From contig NC_134827.1 in NCBI RefSeq assembly GCF_004210375.1, forward strand, positions 100,797,285-100,861,284: a stretch of 64,000 nucleotides of DNA, written 5' to 3'. The position numbers and the translations under genes are program-made. Below are positions 1-12,156 of the stretch, piece by piece. The notes below the pieces were generated by a model. It did not search any database. It worked only from the letters and a program-made list of their open reading frames with translations, and was not told the DNA's origin. The stretch's first letter is position 1; each line of letters starts with the position of its first letter. The stretch is from Tachypleus tridentatus. Taxonomy: Eukaryota > Arthropoda > Merostomata > Xiphosura > Limulidae.

Positions 1-1145
1 AAATGCGAAGTACATTTTTACAATTGGATTCTGTAATCCTTTTAGTATTGTAGATACTAAAGTCATCCCATCTTCTAATGTCACTGAAGTGATGGCCATT
101 GATTCAGTTGTCTTTCTACCACATGCTGAAGTGATAACCATCGAGTATAGCTATGATGTAAAATCGTTTTAGGATCTGGGTAAATTCCTGAAATTCTACG
201 TATTCAGATAATCTCTATGGGTTGTTTGACAAATATGAATAAATATTTCTAGTCAGCTCCTCCAAGGAAGTTGGAAGTTCAGAACATGCATAGGGTATAC
301 ATAAATACATTGAATGGGATACACAATCTTGTACAAAGAGATATGGTACTTTCGGCTTTAGAAGACTTTGAACACCAATTTTTGACCCCATCATTACACT
401 TGCATAACCTATCATATTTTTAAATGGAATTCCATGTGTTTCTTTAAAAAAATTACTATAGAACTGTAAATGCCTTGGGCAGTACAACAATTTATTTCCA
501 AAAAGAATTAAAAAATTCTCAGCTGTTTTTTGAATATTGCTACAATAAAATCTAGCTATTAGAACAAGTTGTTTTTTGTAGATACATCTGTACTTTCATC
601 AATAATTTAAAAAATATTATTTATAATTGTGCTATAAGTATTTCCAAGTTTTCCTCACCAATGACATTACGAAAAATAACTGTTCCTTTTGTTCTTGCAC
701 ACTTAGTTCCATTAGCAATTTTAGAATCAGGGCATGCATTAGGTAGAAAGCCTGGAAGATAATCTAGTATTGAAATGGGGAGATTGTTTTCTGTCACAAA
801 TACACACATTTTCAGTTCAGTGGAAACCACTTGAGACATGTTATATGAAGAAGCAGAAGGCCGTAAACAGTCAGTTACTTTAGAAGTCTGGGCACTTGCT
901 TTAATATTTTTTAAACGTTTTTCACTGTTAAGATGTTTCTAAAGTATGGTAACACTCCCAGATAAGTCGCAACTGCATATTTTACAAAATGACTTATTTA
1001 AGGTTTTCGGACTTTGACTAAAACAACCAAACTTAGGATCATTAAGCCATTTTTGTGGCAACTAACGTTTCTGTTAGTAACTAGGCCTAAGTAGGCTTAT
1101 TTTCTTGCATGGACTTTCTACTAAATCACTTTCCTTATCGTTCCT
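1..1145 (-). pseudogene. hAT-like transposase remnant (BED/TTF finger plus catalytic-fold fragment)
   Basis: Read on the minus strand from about 1075 down: WLNDPKFGCFSQSPK, then C-K-I-C-S-C and H, a TTF/BED-type zinc finger, broken by a stop at about 946-948. 621-839 continues with LPISILDYLPGF and CPDSKIANGTKCARTKGT, and 215-490 with ASVMMGSKIGVQSLL and CVSHSMYLC. These are landmarks of the hAT-like transposases also found domesticated as ZNF862/KIAA1586-type proteins. The DGA motif that normally precedes SVMMGS is deleted, and several stops and frameshifts separate the pieces, so it is dead. It runs off the left edge. Confidence 0.65.
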
Positions 1146-2078
1146 TTTCTCAGCCATTGTGATCTGTGGGTTAGATTAAATGTAAATTAAATAAAATTAT
1201 AAAAATTAAGCAAAACACAAATGTAAAATTAAACAATACATTACACTGTAAACGAAGACGGAACTTACGAGTTACAACTCACGAAATCATAACAAAAGCT
1301 ACAGTATATGAAAACAAGACTAACAGAGACGCCGGTGAATCATCATTGTTTGAAATTATCTTGCGCCTTATAACGCAATCTAAATGTTTAAAACATTTAG
1401 ACATAAAACTCGCTCATATAAAGCATTATCACAAGATCAAATTTCACGTAAAGGAGGCAATAAATTTGAAAATCTTTTATTGGCAATGCAACAGGTAAAT
1501 TAGCAAAACTTACCAAATTTCATGAAGGTTTTACCAAATTTATCAAACAGAACTAAATTTACCAAATTTGGTAAAACATTACCTAATTCGGCAATATTGC
1601 TTGATACCCGTGATGTGCAGAACACAGGTAGTCCATTATGTAGCTTTGTGCTTAAATTCAAACACATTTAATTATACTGTACATGCCATCTTAGTAGTCA
1701 TTTAAAAAGTAAATAACGATGCACTCAAAGTCAATAACAGAGATCCCAAAATATTTGCGATCAAATTAGTATTTTTACTGAAACAGTGCTTCTTTAAATA
1801 CAGGGTTTTTAGCGTAATGCAAATAGATTCTAATCGCAGACATCAAAATCTACCAGTCCACTTCTCTTACGTCTAAGATTAGTTAAGCTTTTATTTAGTA
1901 ATGCCTATATTCGAAAAAGAATAAATAAATTAACACTGTAACTTGTATACGTTTAGTAAGGGCTAACCCTTAAACCCTAATTAATACTATTAATAAATAG
2001 ACATAATGTTATTCTTCGACTTAGCGTTAGAGTTTTTGAAAAAAAAAACCTTTAATAGTTTGTTTATATATTGTTGTT
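1146..2078. other. Non-coding stretch upstream of CUB1
   Basis: AT-rich; a small cluster of TTTACCAAATTT phrases at 1500-1590. No exon with the required phase-1 donor was found, so the preceding gene A exon lies outside the window. Confidence 0.5.
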
Positions 2079-2338
2079 TGGCAAAAGCGCGTAAACTCGT
2101 AATCCGAGGGTCGCGGGTTCGCGCCCGCGTCGCGCTAAACATGCTCGCCCTAGCCGTGGGGCGTATAATGTGACGGTCAATCCCACTTTTCGTTGGTAAA
2201 GAGTAGCCCAAGAGTTGGCGGTGGGTGGTGATGACTAGCTGCCTTCCCTCTAGTCTTACACTGCTAAATTAGGGACGGCTAGCACAGATAGCCCTCGAGT
2301 AGCTTTGTGCGAAATTCCAAACAAACAAAACAAACAAA
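2079..2338 (+). mobile_element. tRNA-derived SINE, family A
   Basis: 5'-truncated by a few tens of bases (starts near GCGCGTAAACTCGTAATCC). B box GGGTTCGCGCC, SINE body and A-rich AAACAAAC tail. It lies just upstream of CUB1. Confidence 0.88.
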
Positions 2339-2527
2339 TATGTTGTTGTACAAAATGGCTGCTAATGTATATTTACATTCCCGTTTTATTTGTTTACAAG
2401 TTGTGCATTTATGTACTTGTGAGTGATGACACCAGTTCGAAACGTCGAACAAATTTTAAAAATAAATCTCCCTTACTGTGAAAGCCGTAACTTGTAATAG
2501 AATAATTCATTTACTCTCTTGTTGTAG

Positions 2528-2767
2528 GAAAGCGCTGCGACCAAGAGGTGGCGACAGTAAGTGGAAGTTTACTATCTCCTGGTTTTCCAAATGATTATGG
2601 CCCTAACGAAAAATGCATTTTTAGTATTCGACGTGCCGAACCTACAGTATGTTCTGTCGTCCTGGATATAAGAAACTTTGATGTAGAAAGCAGTATTGGA
2701 GGCTGTACAAAAGACTATTTGGAGTTTCCCGATCTTACTCGTCTATGTGGTACATACAAGGGAAAAA
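2528..2767 (+). CDS. Gene A exon: CUB1, first half
   Basis: Acceptor GTTGTAG before 2528, then 2 nt completing a split codon and K-R-C-D-Q-E-V. Visible motifs: SPGFPNDY, NEKCIFSIRRAEPTVC, FDVES, GGCTKDYLEF, RLCG. These are the beta-strand and cysteine landmarks of a six-cysteine arthropod-type CUB. The donor A|GTGGGT after 2767 leaves phase 1; reading past it adds a frame that soon stops at 2830. The upstream partner exon is not in the window. Confidence 0.88.
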
Positions 2768-3772
2768 GTGGGTTTAAAAAAATTATTTTGTTTCTTAAAG
2801 TGACATTGACCAATCATTTTTATATTTTATAATTAATGTCCAAAAATTTATAAAGCTGATAAATGCACTAAACTCAAAAGTTATTTAGCTTTGCGCATCA
2901 TAATAGTTTCGTACATGACGTATTTGTAGTCAGTTGGGAAATATGAAGGCACTTGGCAGCATGCATGCTCATTAGGTTTACTTCAAGTTGTGTCACTATG
3001 TTATCGAAACATTAGGCCATGAAAATGTTCAGTCGATCTTTGTATTGGTGTTTCTTAAAAACAGTCATCTAACAGTTCTCCAAACCGTACTAAGACGTAA
3101 AATCAAAGGAGTTTATTTCATTGAATTTAATGTATCATTCGAATACTTCGTGTTTTCGCGACTTACTGGGTTTTAGAAATATTCGTAAGTTTTCACTCTG
3201 TGGGTAAATATTGAGTGGTAAAGATTTCACTACAATTATAGAAACAAAACAAAGCTAAATGAACATGAAATTATTTCACTGTTGTCGTTTATTTATTTTC
3301 CTTCAAAATTTAGTTATAATTTATGGCGCTGAAGTCTAATTTCAACTAATCATGAATATAGAAATTTCCAATTATTTTAAAGTCGTAGAAATAATATAAA
3401 TGCAAACAAAAACAATAAAGTAGCAGAAAATAAGTGCTATACTAATACCAAGATATTTTAATTACCAAAGTAAATATACCTTAAAATTAATATTTTTATG
3501 AGTTATCATTTGAATTGATTATTAACTAACTGAAAGTCCAGTTAGCATTAAAAAAAGAAGCTATATATATTTATATCTTGAGATTTTGTAAACAGCCATT
3601 TGTAACTTTTAGTAATTAATAACCAATTTAATTAGATTGCAAAGTGTATTTATTTTATAATTTTACTGTAATTTGAGACAATTTATTTGTGATCAGTTCT
3701 TTGTTATTTTCTGAGTGATAAATTGGTATTTATGTCATTTGATTTATTAATACAAATGTTAAATTATAGCAG
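2768..3772 (+). other. Intron inside CUB1
   Basis: About 1 kb of AT-rich sequence; no repeat family or conserved frame recognised. Confidence 0.6.
3767..3772 (+). promoter_or_regulatory. NAGNAG tandem splice acceptor
   Basis: TAG-CAG directly abut in front of the CUB1 second-half exon. Both choices keep phase 1 and the reading frame and differ by one residue in the linker between the two halves of the domain. Confidence 0.6.
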
Positions 3773-3904
3773 AAATCATCGATATTCCACGAGGACTGGA
3801 TTCAGTGAAACTTCAGTTTGTTAGCGATAGATCCGGATCCAGTAAGGGGTTTGAGATATATGTGGATCAGATGGTTGATTCATGTGGAGGTTCGTCATCT
3901 TCCG
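3773..3904 (+). CDS. Gene A exon: CUB1, second half
   Basis: Reads I-I-D-I-P-R-G-L-D-S-V-K-L-Q-F-V-S-D, then SSKGFEIYVDQMVDSC, the closing strands and last cysteine of the CUB fold. The donor G|GTAAGT after 3904 is strong and phase 1. The acceptor is a TAGCAG tandem (3767-3772), so the exon may also start at 3770, changing one codon (K to T-E). Length is 132 nt, typical for this exon class here. Confidence 0.87.
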
Positions 3905-4342
3905 GTAAGTTTGTAGATAAATCAGAATAAACTTGCTTAATAATCGAGCTAAACCTAATCTTAGGCCTAAGCTATTTAATACTTTTATGTTTATTATGTC
4001 TGTGCTTGGAACATATTAATTTATTTGAGTTTGATGTTCTTAAGATACTCAATTTAAAAGAGATGTAATAAATTAAATTATTTATTTGTGCAGAATAGGA
4101 ATTGTTTCGAATTGTGTTTTTAACGTTAAAATGCTATTTTATAACAATTTGTTATTTTGATTAGTTGAGGTTTTCGTTTACTTTTCGCGTCTCTCCTTTG
4201 TTTTCACATGATCTCAAATATTCTGTTGAGTTTCAACTTGAAATCCAAATCACGTAAACCCTTAAATATTGTTTGAAAACCTATAGAAGAGACAAAAGTC
4301 GAAATAAACAAATAAATAATGTTAAAAAGATTCTTGGAAGTT

Positions 4343-4970
4343 ATTGTAATAAAAATTATGAAAACAACAATGTAGGTTTGCTTTGGCTGATGCACATCTA
4401 ATAAAAACATAAAAAAATATGAAAACAACAATACAGGTTTACTTTAGCTGCTGCACATGTAATAAAAATATGAAAACAATACAGGTTTACTTTAGCTGCT
4501 GCACATGTAATAAAAATATGAAAACAACAATACAGGTTTACTTTAGCTGCTGCACATGTAATAAAAACTATGAAAACAATACAGGTTTACTTTAGCTGCT
4601 GCACATGTAATAAAAACTATGAAAACAATACAGATTTGCTTTAGCTGCTGCACATGTAATAAAAACTATGAAAACAATACAGGTTTACTTTAGCTGCTGC
4701 ACATGTAATAAAAATATGAAAACAACAATACAGGTTTACTTTAGCTGCTGCACATGTAATAAAAATATGAAAACAACAATACAGATTTGCTTTAGCTGCT
4801 GCACATGTAATAAAAACTATGAAAACAATACAGATTTGCTTTAGCTGCTGCACATGTAATAAAAACTATGAAAACAATACAGGTTTACTTTAGCTGCTGC
4901 ACATGTAATAAAAAAAAATATGAAAACAACAATACAGATTTGCTTTAGCTGCTACATATGTAATAAAACC
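4343..4970 (+). repeat. Tandem array, 47-51-bp unit
   Basis: About 12 units containing TTTAGCTGCTGCACATGTAA and a variable A-rich spacer. A stray half unit recurs at 5262-5296, just before the CUB2 exon, suggesting that 4975-5260 was inserted into or between array copies. It lies in the CUB1-CUB2 intron. Confidence 0.9.
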
Positions 4971-5005
4971 TTAAAAGTAGTAATAGCAGTAATAGCTAAT
5001 TGTTC

Positions 5006-5084
5006 AGGGTGTTCGGAAAGTCACTGTGCACTTATATATTTATTAACAGACAAAACTGCACAGGGACTTTCCGAACACCCTGTA
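5006..5084. mobile_element. Short mariner-type MITE
   Basis: About 26-bp inverted termini (CAGGGTGTTCGGAAAGTCAC and TGACTTTCC-like GGGACTTTCCGAACACCCTG) enclose only about 25 bp. The CAGGGTGTTCGGAAAGT end is typical of mariner/Tc1 termini. Confidence 0.7.
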
Positions 5085-5333
5085 TAAGTACTAAGAGATC
5101 AAATAGAACGTAAAATGGTTCTTTGTTTAGATTGATCTCGTGATTGCTCTCTGTTAATTGTATCACAAAGTTAGAAATAATGAAGAGACACACTAATAAC
5201 AATGTTAAGATACTCTTCAAATAAATATTTAATAATATCAGTCGATCTGCTACTTTATTACTGCTTTTATGAAAACAATAAAAACAATACAGGTTTGGTT
5301 TGGGGATTAATCATTATAATAACCGTTTTGCAG

Positions 5334-5570
5334 GTAAATGCGATCAGGAAATTACATCATATAAGGGAATTTTTAGTTCGCCCTCTTACCCGAATGACTA
5401 CAGCGCCAATCAGCGGTGCACTTACACACTTCGTAAAGCGGATTCGTCCGTTTGTGTTGTGGAATTAGATTTTCATCAATTTGACATCGAATTTTCACGA
5501 GACAAATGTTCACGTGACTTTCTGGAACTTCCTGATGGAACTCGTCTCTGTGGAATGATTTCCGGAAGTA
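5334..5570 (+). CDS. Gene A exon: CUB2, first half
   Basis: Acceptor TTTTGCAG before 5334, G-K-C-D-Q-E-I-T, then FSSPSYPNDY, QRCTYTLRKADSSVC, FDIEFS, CSRDFLELPDGTRLCG. Phase 1 on both sides; donor A|GTAAGT after 5570. It is the closest relative of CUB1 in the window by eye (same CDQE opening and LPDGTRLCG/FPDLTRLCG ending), fitting local exon-pair duplication. Confidence 0.9.
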
Positions 5571-5894
5571 GTAAGTGAAGTTGAAACATTAGTTTTATAT
5601 CTATGTATATAAACTGTTTGAAATTATTATACAAAAAAACGAATGACATGGGGCCTCTCTTTACAGACTACATCGGTCTGGAGTTTTGAGGCATAGGACA
5701 CTTTAGACAACACCAAATACAAACTGCTTTGCCAAAAATTCTTGTTAATATGTTTGTAACTGAATAATATTATTTTTTTAATATTTAGACTAAATGACCT
5801 ATTTAAATTACATGGATAATACTTTATCTGTTCCTGTGTTTAGCCTCAACTGCGCTATATGTTTTACTTCTAGATTAACAACAGCAATAAAACT

Positions 5895-6012
5895 GATTGA
5901 TTGTTTGTAATTAAGCACAAAGCTACACAGTGGACTATCTGTGCTCCACTCACTTGAGGTATCGAAACCCGGTTTCTAGCGGTATTAGTCCACAGACACA
6001 CCGCTGTGCCAC
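5895..6012 (-). mobile_element. SINE family B (second tRNA-derived family)
   Basis: Minus copy with GGTATCGAAACCCGG (B box region) and ACACCGCTGTGCC head. The family reads CCGCTGGTACAGCGGTACGT, CTACGGATTTACAACGC, GGGGTTCGATTCC, GATGTGGCTTTGCTATAAG. Confidence 0.65.
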
Positions 6013-6278
6013 AACAACAAAAATTAATAGAAGGACGATGTACTTTTATAAATGTATTTTTGTTACCAATTCGATACATTGTTTTGAACTTTTTGAATTT
6101 AGCCGTGAACAAAAATAATGTATGAACGAAACGTTGAGGTGAAGTGTAGATATATTTTGTCACAATATTTTAATTTAAATGAAATCTGCGTGTTGAGTAC
6201 ACTCTAAGAAGTCCAATCATTTATAACCATCTTTTCTATATCTTTATTTGCCAAATCTTTTTTTCAATATCCATCTAG

Positions 6279-6407
6279 GGTTAGTGGAGTTTCCTGTTGG
6301 GAGTGATTCTGCTACTTTCACGTTCTACAGTGACAACTACGGTTCTGGTCGTGGCTTCGAAATTTCAGTGGTTCAACGAAAGAGTAGTTGCGGTTCAGTA
6401 CCAACTG
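6279..6407 (+). CDS. Gene A exon: CUB2, second half
   Basis: Polypyrimidine-rich acceptor ending CATCTAG, then L-V-E-F-P-V-G-S-D-S-A-T-F-T-F-Y-S-D and GRGFEISVVQRKSSC. Donor G|GTAAGA after 6407, phase 1. Length 129 nt. Downstream of the donor the frame runs on into a CAA trinucleotide run, which is not coding-like. Confidence 0.88.
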
Positions 6408-6610
6408 GTAAGAATTCGAAATTTAAAGGCGACATCTGATGTATACAACAACAACAACAACAACCCTGCAAGACACGCTGTGTGTTAGTAACTGGAGTGA
6501 CAGTTCAACGATCTTACATCTTCTCTCGCTCGGACTGCGATAATGCTAACTGTCAAATACTATCTGCGGATTTGCTCTACTGGACTGGTAGTTTACGTAC
6601 CAGTTTTCAA

Positions 6611-9531
6611 GACAATCTATTAAGAAATATGTAGGATATAACAATGAATTAATGAATGCATGTGACATAACAGTCTATTAAGAAAGGCATGAAATATAAT
6701 AATCTATTAAGAAATATATGAGGTATAACAATCTATTAAGAAACGTATGAGGTATAACAGTCTATTAAGAAATGTATGAGGTATAACAATCTATTAAGAA
6801 ACGTATGAGGTGTAACAATCTATTAAGAAACGTATGAGGTATAACAGTCTATTAAGAAACGTATGAGGTGTAACAATCTATTAAGAAACGTATGAGGAAT
6901 AACAATCTATTAAGAAACGTATGAGGAATAACAATCTATTAAGAAACGTATGAGGTGTAACAATCTATTAAGAAACGTATGAGGTATAACAATCTATTAA
7001 GAAACGTATGAGGTGTAACAATCTATTAAGAAACGTATGAGGAATAACAATCTATTAAGAAACGTATGAGGTATAACAGTCTATTAAGAAACGTATGAGG
7101 TGTAACAATCTATTAAGAAACGTATGAGGTATAACAATCTATTAAGAAACGTATGAGGTATAACAATCTATTAAGAAACGTATGAGGAATAACAATCTAT
7201 TAAGAAACGTATGAGGTATAACAATCTATTAAGAAACGTATGAGGTATAACAGTCTATTAAGAAACGCATGAGGTGTAACAATCTATTAAGAAACGTATG
7301 AGGTATAGCAATCTATTAACAAACGTATGAGGTATAACAATCTATTAAGAAACGTATGAGGAATAACAATCTATTAAGAAACTTATGGGGTGTAACAATC
7401 TATTAAGAAACGTATGAGGTATAACAATCTATTAAGAAACGTATGAGGAATAACAATCTATTAAGAAACGTATGAGGTATAATAATCTATTAAGAAACGT
7501 ATGAGGTGTAACAATCTATTAAGAAACGTATGAGGTGTAACAATGTATTAAGAAACGTATGAGGTATAACAATCTATTAAGAAACGTATGAGGTATAACA
7601 ATCTATTAAGAAACGTATGAGGTATAACAATCTATTAAGAAGCGTATGAGGTGTAACAATCTATTAAGAAACGTATGAGGTATAACAATCTATTAAGAAG
7701 CGTATGAGGTGTAACAATCTATTAAGAAACGTATGAGGTATAACAATCTATTAAGAAACGTATGAGGAATAACAATCTATTAAGAAACGTATGAGGAATA
7801 ACAATCTATTAAGAAACGTATGAGGTATAACAATCTATTAAGAAACGTATGAGGTATAACAGTCTATTAAGAAACGTATGAGGTGTAACAACCTATTAAG
7901 AAACGTATGAGGAATAACAATCTATTAAGAAACGTATGAGGTATAACAATCTATTAAGAAACGTATGAGGAATAACAATCTATTAAGAAGCGTATGAGGT
8001 GTAACAATCTATTAAGAAACGTATGAGGTATAACAATCTATTAAGAAACGTATGAGGAATAACAATCTATTAAGAAACCTATGAGGTATAACAATCTATT
8101 AAGAAACGTATGAGGAATAACAATCTATTAAGAAACGTATGAGGTATAACAATCTATTAAGAAGCGTATGAGGTATAACAGTCTATTAAGAAACGTATGA
8201 GGAATAACAATCTATTAAGAAACGTATGAGGAATAACAGTCTATTAAGAAACGTATGAGGAATAACAATCTATTAAGAAACGTATGAGGTATAACAGTCT
8301 ATTAAGAAACGTATGAGGAATAACAATCTATTAAGAAACTTATGGGGTGTAACAATCTATTAAGAAACGTATGAGGTATAACAATCTATTAAGAAACGTA
8401 TGAGGAATAACAATCTATTAAGAAACGTATGAGGTATAATAATCTATTAAGAAACGTATGAGGTGTAACAATCTATTAAGAAACGTATGAGGTGTAACAA
8501 TGTATTAAGAAACGTATGAGGTATAACAATCTATTAAGAAACGTATGAGGTATAACAATCTATTAAGAAACGTATGAGGTATAACAATCTATTAAGAAGC
8601 GTATGAGGTGTAACAATCTATTAAGAAACGTATGAGGTATAACAATCTATTAAGAAGCGTATGAGGTGTAACAATCTATTAAGAAACGTATGAGGTATAA
8701 CAATCTATTAAGAAACGTATGAGGAATAACAATCTATTAAGAAACGTATGAGGAATAACAATCTATTAAGAAACGTATGAGGTATAACAATCTATTAAGA
8801 AACGTATGAGGTATAACAGTCTATTAAGAAACGTATGAGGTGTAACAACCTATTAAGAAACGTATGAGGAATAACAATCTATTAAGAAACGTATGAGGTA
8901 TAACAATCTATTAAGAAACATATGAGGAATAACAATCTATTAAGAAACGTATGAGGTATAACAATCTATTAAGAAACGTATGAGGAATAACAATCTATTA
9001 AGAAACGTATGAGGTATAACAATCTATTAAGAAACGTATGAGGTATAACAATCTATTAAGAAATATATGAGGTATAACAGTCTATTAAGAAACGTATGAG
9101 GTATAACAGCCTATTAAGAAACGTATGAGGAATAACAATCTATTAAGAAACGTATGAGGAATAACAATATATTAAGAAACGTATGAGGTATAACAGTCTA
9201 TTAAGAAACGTATGAGGAATAACAATCTATTAAGAAACGTATGAGGAATAATCTATTAAGAAACGTATGAGGAATAACAATCTATTAAGAAACGTATGAG
9301 GTATAACAATCTATTAAGAAACGTATGAGGTGTAACAATCTATTAAGAAACGTATGAGGTATAACAATCTATTAAGAAACGTATGAGGTATAACAATCTA
9401 TTAAGAAACGTATGAGGTGTAACAATCTATTAAGAAACGTATGAGGTATAACAATCCATTAAGAAACGTATGAGGTATAACAATCTATTAAGAAACGTAA
9501 CAATCTATTAAGAAACGTATGAGGTATAACA
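6611..9531 (+). repeat. Minisatellite array, 29-bp unit, about 100 copies
   Basis: Unit CGTATGAGGTATAACAATCT plus ATTAAGAAA. Variants (GGAATAA, GGTGTAA, CAGTC) are mixed. Rare variants recur exactly 957 bp apart, showing a duplicated block of 33 units. It fills the CUB2-CUB3 intron; the edges (6611-6730) are the most diverged. Confidence 0.95.
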
Positions 9532-9642
9532 TCTACAACTTCCATTGCGTTTCTTCCTTTTTTCTCTTCGCGCCAAATTTTCGTGGAAATTTATTTGACA
9601 GAAAAACGTACTTAATTCGTATGTATGTTTTTACCAAATTTT

Positions 9643-9880
9643 GTGGGTCGCGGGTTCGCGCCCGAGTCGCGCCAAACATGCTCGCCCTCCCAGCCGTGGG
9701 TGCGTTATAATGTGACGGTCAATCCCACTATTCGTTGGTAAAAGAGTAGCCCAAGAGTTGGCGGTGAGTGGTGATGACTAGCTGCCTTCTCTCTAGTCTT
9801 ACACTGCTAAATTAGGGACGGCTAGCACAGATAGCCCTCGAGTAGCTTTGTGCGAAATTCCAAAACAAACAAACAAACCA
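9643..9880 (+). mobile_element. SINE family A, 5'-truncated, with target duplication
   Basis: Begins inside the tRNA-like head at GTGGGTCGCGGGTTCG and ends in an AAACAAAC tail. Flanked by ACCAAATTT at 9633-9641 and 9881-9889, a 9-bp target-site duplication. Confidence 0.88.
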
Positions 9881-9889
9881 ACCAAATTT

Positions 9890-10739
9890 GGTACACTGAC
9901 GGATCTTTACAACTTACAATTAGGGGTCTCATGCGATGTAAATATAAGTTATATGTGCTAAGTCATTCAACAAACACTGTTCAAATGTAACGAAAATGTG
10001 CATAGCTACGCAAAATGTCACAAGAGCTATCGGCTTAAAATTGTTACAGCTTCACCTAAGAGTAAAAATTGACGGTTTTTCTAATTCGTATTAAAGACTG
10101 TTGATTTAGAGAAGCAAAACTGTAAGGTGAAATAACACACAGATACATAAATATTTATTAGTCCAAGCAAACTAAATTAACAGTTTGTAGCTCAGGTTTC
10201 CAAAATAATCTTACGAATGGACGATTATTATTAATTATTCGTTACCACGTTTTCAGTAAAATTTACTAAATTTCATTAAAGTATTCTAATTAAAGAGCGT
10301 TTAGAGTCACGTATTTGCATAAATAACGATGCCTGATACAGCTGTATCGATTACATGGGGAGATGACAAGAAGCTGTTAATATAGATTTCATGGCGTTTC
10401 TATAAGGGAAGCTATTAACACTGTTTTACAGAGGAAAAACTGCCACCGTATATTTTAAAGATTCTCGTTGGTTCTGTAAAATATAGGCCTATTTTGAATA
10501 ACAGGGATTGTATCCTGGAGCTAATATTGATTACTGTCGAATGTCGTTTTTTTGTTTGGTATGATTTGTTTGTGAGCACAGACAAAAATTCATGATATCT
10601 AATCGAAAAATTATGAAAAAAAGGTGTGGTCAAAAAAGAATTGCACGTGCAGCTTAAAGAAATAAAGTAAAATTCTTGGGGAAACTGGTAAGTGTACTTA
10701 TATCATCGATAAGAATTTTCCAGGAAGTATTCATTGATC
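9890..10739. other. Intron sequence, nothing recognised
   Basis: Part of the CUB2-CUB3 intron; AT-rich, no repeats from the families described. Confidence 0.5.
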
Positions 10740-10999
10740 GGTTTTTGTTTGTTTGTTTTGTTTTTTGAATTTCGCGCGAAGCTACACGAGGGCTATCTGC
10801 GCTAGTCGTCCTTAATTTAACAGTGTAAGACTAGTCACCACCACCCACTGCCACTCGTGGGCTACTCTTATACTAATAGTGGGATTGACCGTCACATTAT
10901 CACGGCTGAATGGGTGAGCATGTTTGGTGTGGCAAGGATTCGAACCCGCGACCCTCGGATTACGAGTCGAGTACCTTAACCATCTAGCCATGCCGGTCC
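10740..10999 (-). mobile_element. SINE family A
   Basis: Full-length minus copy from GGACCGGCATGGC head to T-rich end; tRNA part intact with CGAGGGTCGCGGGTTCGAAT. Confidence 0.88.
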
Positions 11000-11200
11000 G
11001 TGTAACTAAGATGTTTTTGATTATATTATTAGTAACATTTATTGCTAAGTTGATTCTCACTTGTTCTAATGTGATTATAACGGTTGAAATCTACCCATGT
11101 TTCTATCAAAAAGATTGGTTTTAGTCTTAAGGCACGTTATATCGTATTGTTGCCAACAAGATCCAGATGTGGATACTGTTACATTTTAAGTTTATTGCAG

Positions 11201-11434
11201 ATTGTGATCAGGAAGTAACGGATATTTCTGGACGGTTTTCGTCTCCTTCGTTCCCTCGAATCTATAGTCCAGGACTTCACTGCAGGTACATAATCAGAAG
11301 ACCCGATCCATCCATCTGCAAAGTAGATATTGCTTTCAGGACATTAGATATCGAATACAGCGCCTTCTGTGTCAAAGATTATTTTGAATTATCGAACGAA
11401 GAAAGAATCTGTGGAAACAATCTGCCAGGGTTAA
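11201..11434 (+). CDS. Gene A exon: CUB3, first half
   Basis: Acceptor TTTATTGCAG, then D-C-D-Q-E-V-T-D-I-S-G, FSSPSFPRIY, LHCRYIIRRPDPSIC, LDIEYS, CVKDYFELSNEERICG. Donor A|GTACGT after 11434, phase 1. The open frame runs on to 11526, but that extension lacks any CUB character and the next exon resumes the domain. Confidence 0.89.
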
Positions 11435-11636
11435 GTACGTTACGTCAGATTGTCGGTAACCCTAAACTAGAGGACAAAATCCACATTTTAAATACGATGA
11501 AAATGAGTGATTTTCTATTAGAATAATTATACAGACGAAGATTATTGATACGACTGAAGAGAGTTTTTAATAAATAATTTAGCTGACATCCACATTTCTA
11601 ATGAGTTTTTTTTTTCTCCCGAGTTTACACTTCTGT

Positions 11637-11752
11637 TTGTGTTTTGTTGTAACAAAGCCACATCGGGCTATCTGCTGAGTCCACCAAGGGGAAACGAACC
11701 CCTAATTTTATCGTTGTAAATCTGTAGACTTACCGCTGCACCAGCAGTGGAT
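11637..11752 (-). mobile_element. SINE family B
   Basis: Minus copy in the intron inside CUB3; GGGGAAACGAACCCC in place of the B box, TTACCGCTGCACCAGC head. Confidence 0.65.
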
Positions 11753-11835
11753 GTTTAGAATTGAATGCTTCGTTTAGAATAATACATCAAAATACAAGTA
11801 AAGTCCATGTAATAACTGATGTCTTCGTGTTTCAG

Positions 11836-11970
11836 AAACCCTTGAGTACAACCCTGCTTCAGGAGGTGTTATGACTCTGCAGTTTGTTACTGATAGTTAT
11901 GGTTCCGGTAAGGGGTTTGACGTTGACGTACACCAACTTCCCAATTCTTGTAAGACTTTGCCATCTTCCG
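11836..11970 (+). CDS. Gene A exon: CUB3, second half
   Basis: Acceptor GTGTTTCAG, then T-L-E-Y-N-P-A-S-G-G-V-M-T-L-Q-F-V-T-D and GKGFDVDVHQLPNSC. Donor G|GTGAGT after 11970, phase 1, 135 nt. It contains an ATG, but as a coding codon, not a start. Confidence 0.88.
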
Positions 11971-11998
11971 GTGAGTTGTGCTTATTTTAATTGTCAGT

Positions 11999-12156
11999 AA
12001 TATCTTTAATCAGTTGATTTTGTTAATAAACGTTACAGTAAATTAATAACTTTAAATTAAAAAATTATTTAGTTTCTAGAATCCGCCAGTGAGTTAGCGG
12101 TAAGTTTACAACTTACAATGCTAAAATCCAAGGTGAAATTTCCTGTAGTGACAAGA
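11999..12156 (+). repeat. Intronic duplicated segment, copy 1
   Basis: TAGTTTCTAGAATCCGCC, GTAAGTTTACAACTTACA and flanks match 14765-14895; the match resumes at 12456-12505 on the other side of the inserted SINE. Confidence 0.75.

Noticed and set aside
4641..4853. Cysteine-rich repetitive small protein (minus strand)
   Set aside because: Translation of the 47-51-bp tandem array; unit length is not a multiple of three and the frame breaks at both ends.
6611..9531. CRISPR array
   Set aside because: Repeats are directly adjacent 29-bp units without unique spacers, in an intron of an animal gene.
10924..10999. Genuine tRNA gene
   Set aside because: tRNA-like parts here and at about 25 other places are SINE heads: each is followed by the SINE body and lacks a paired acceptor stem.
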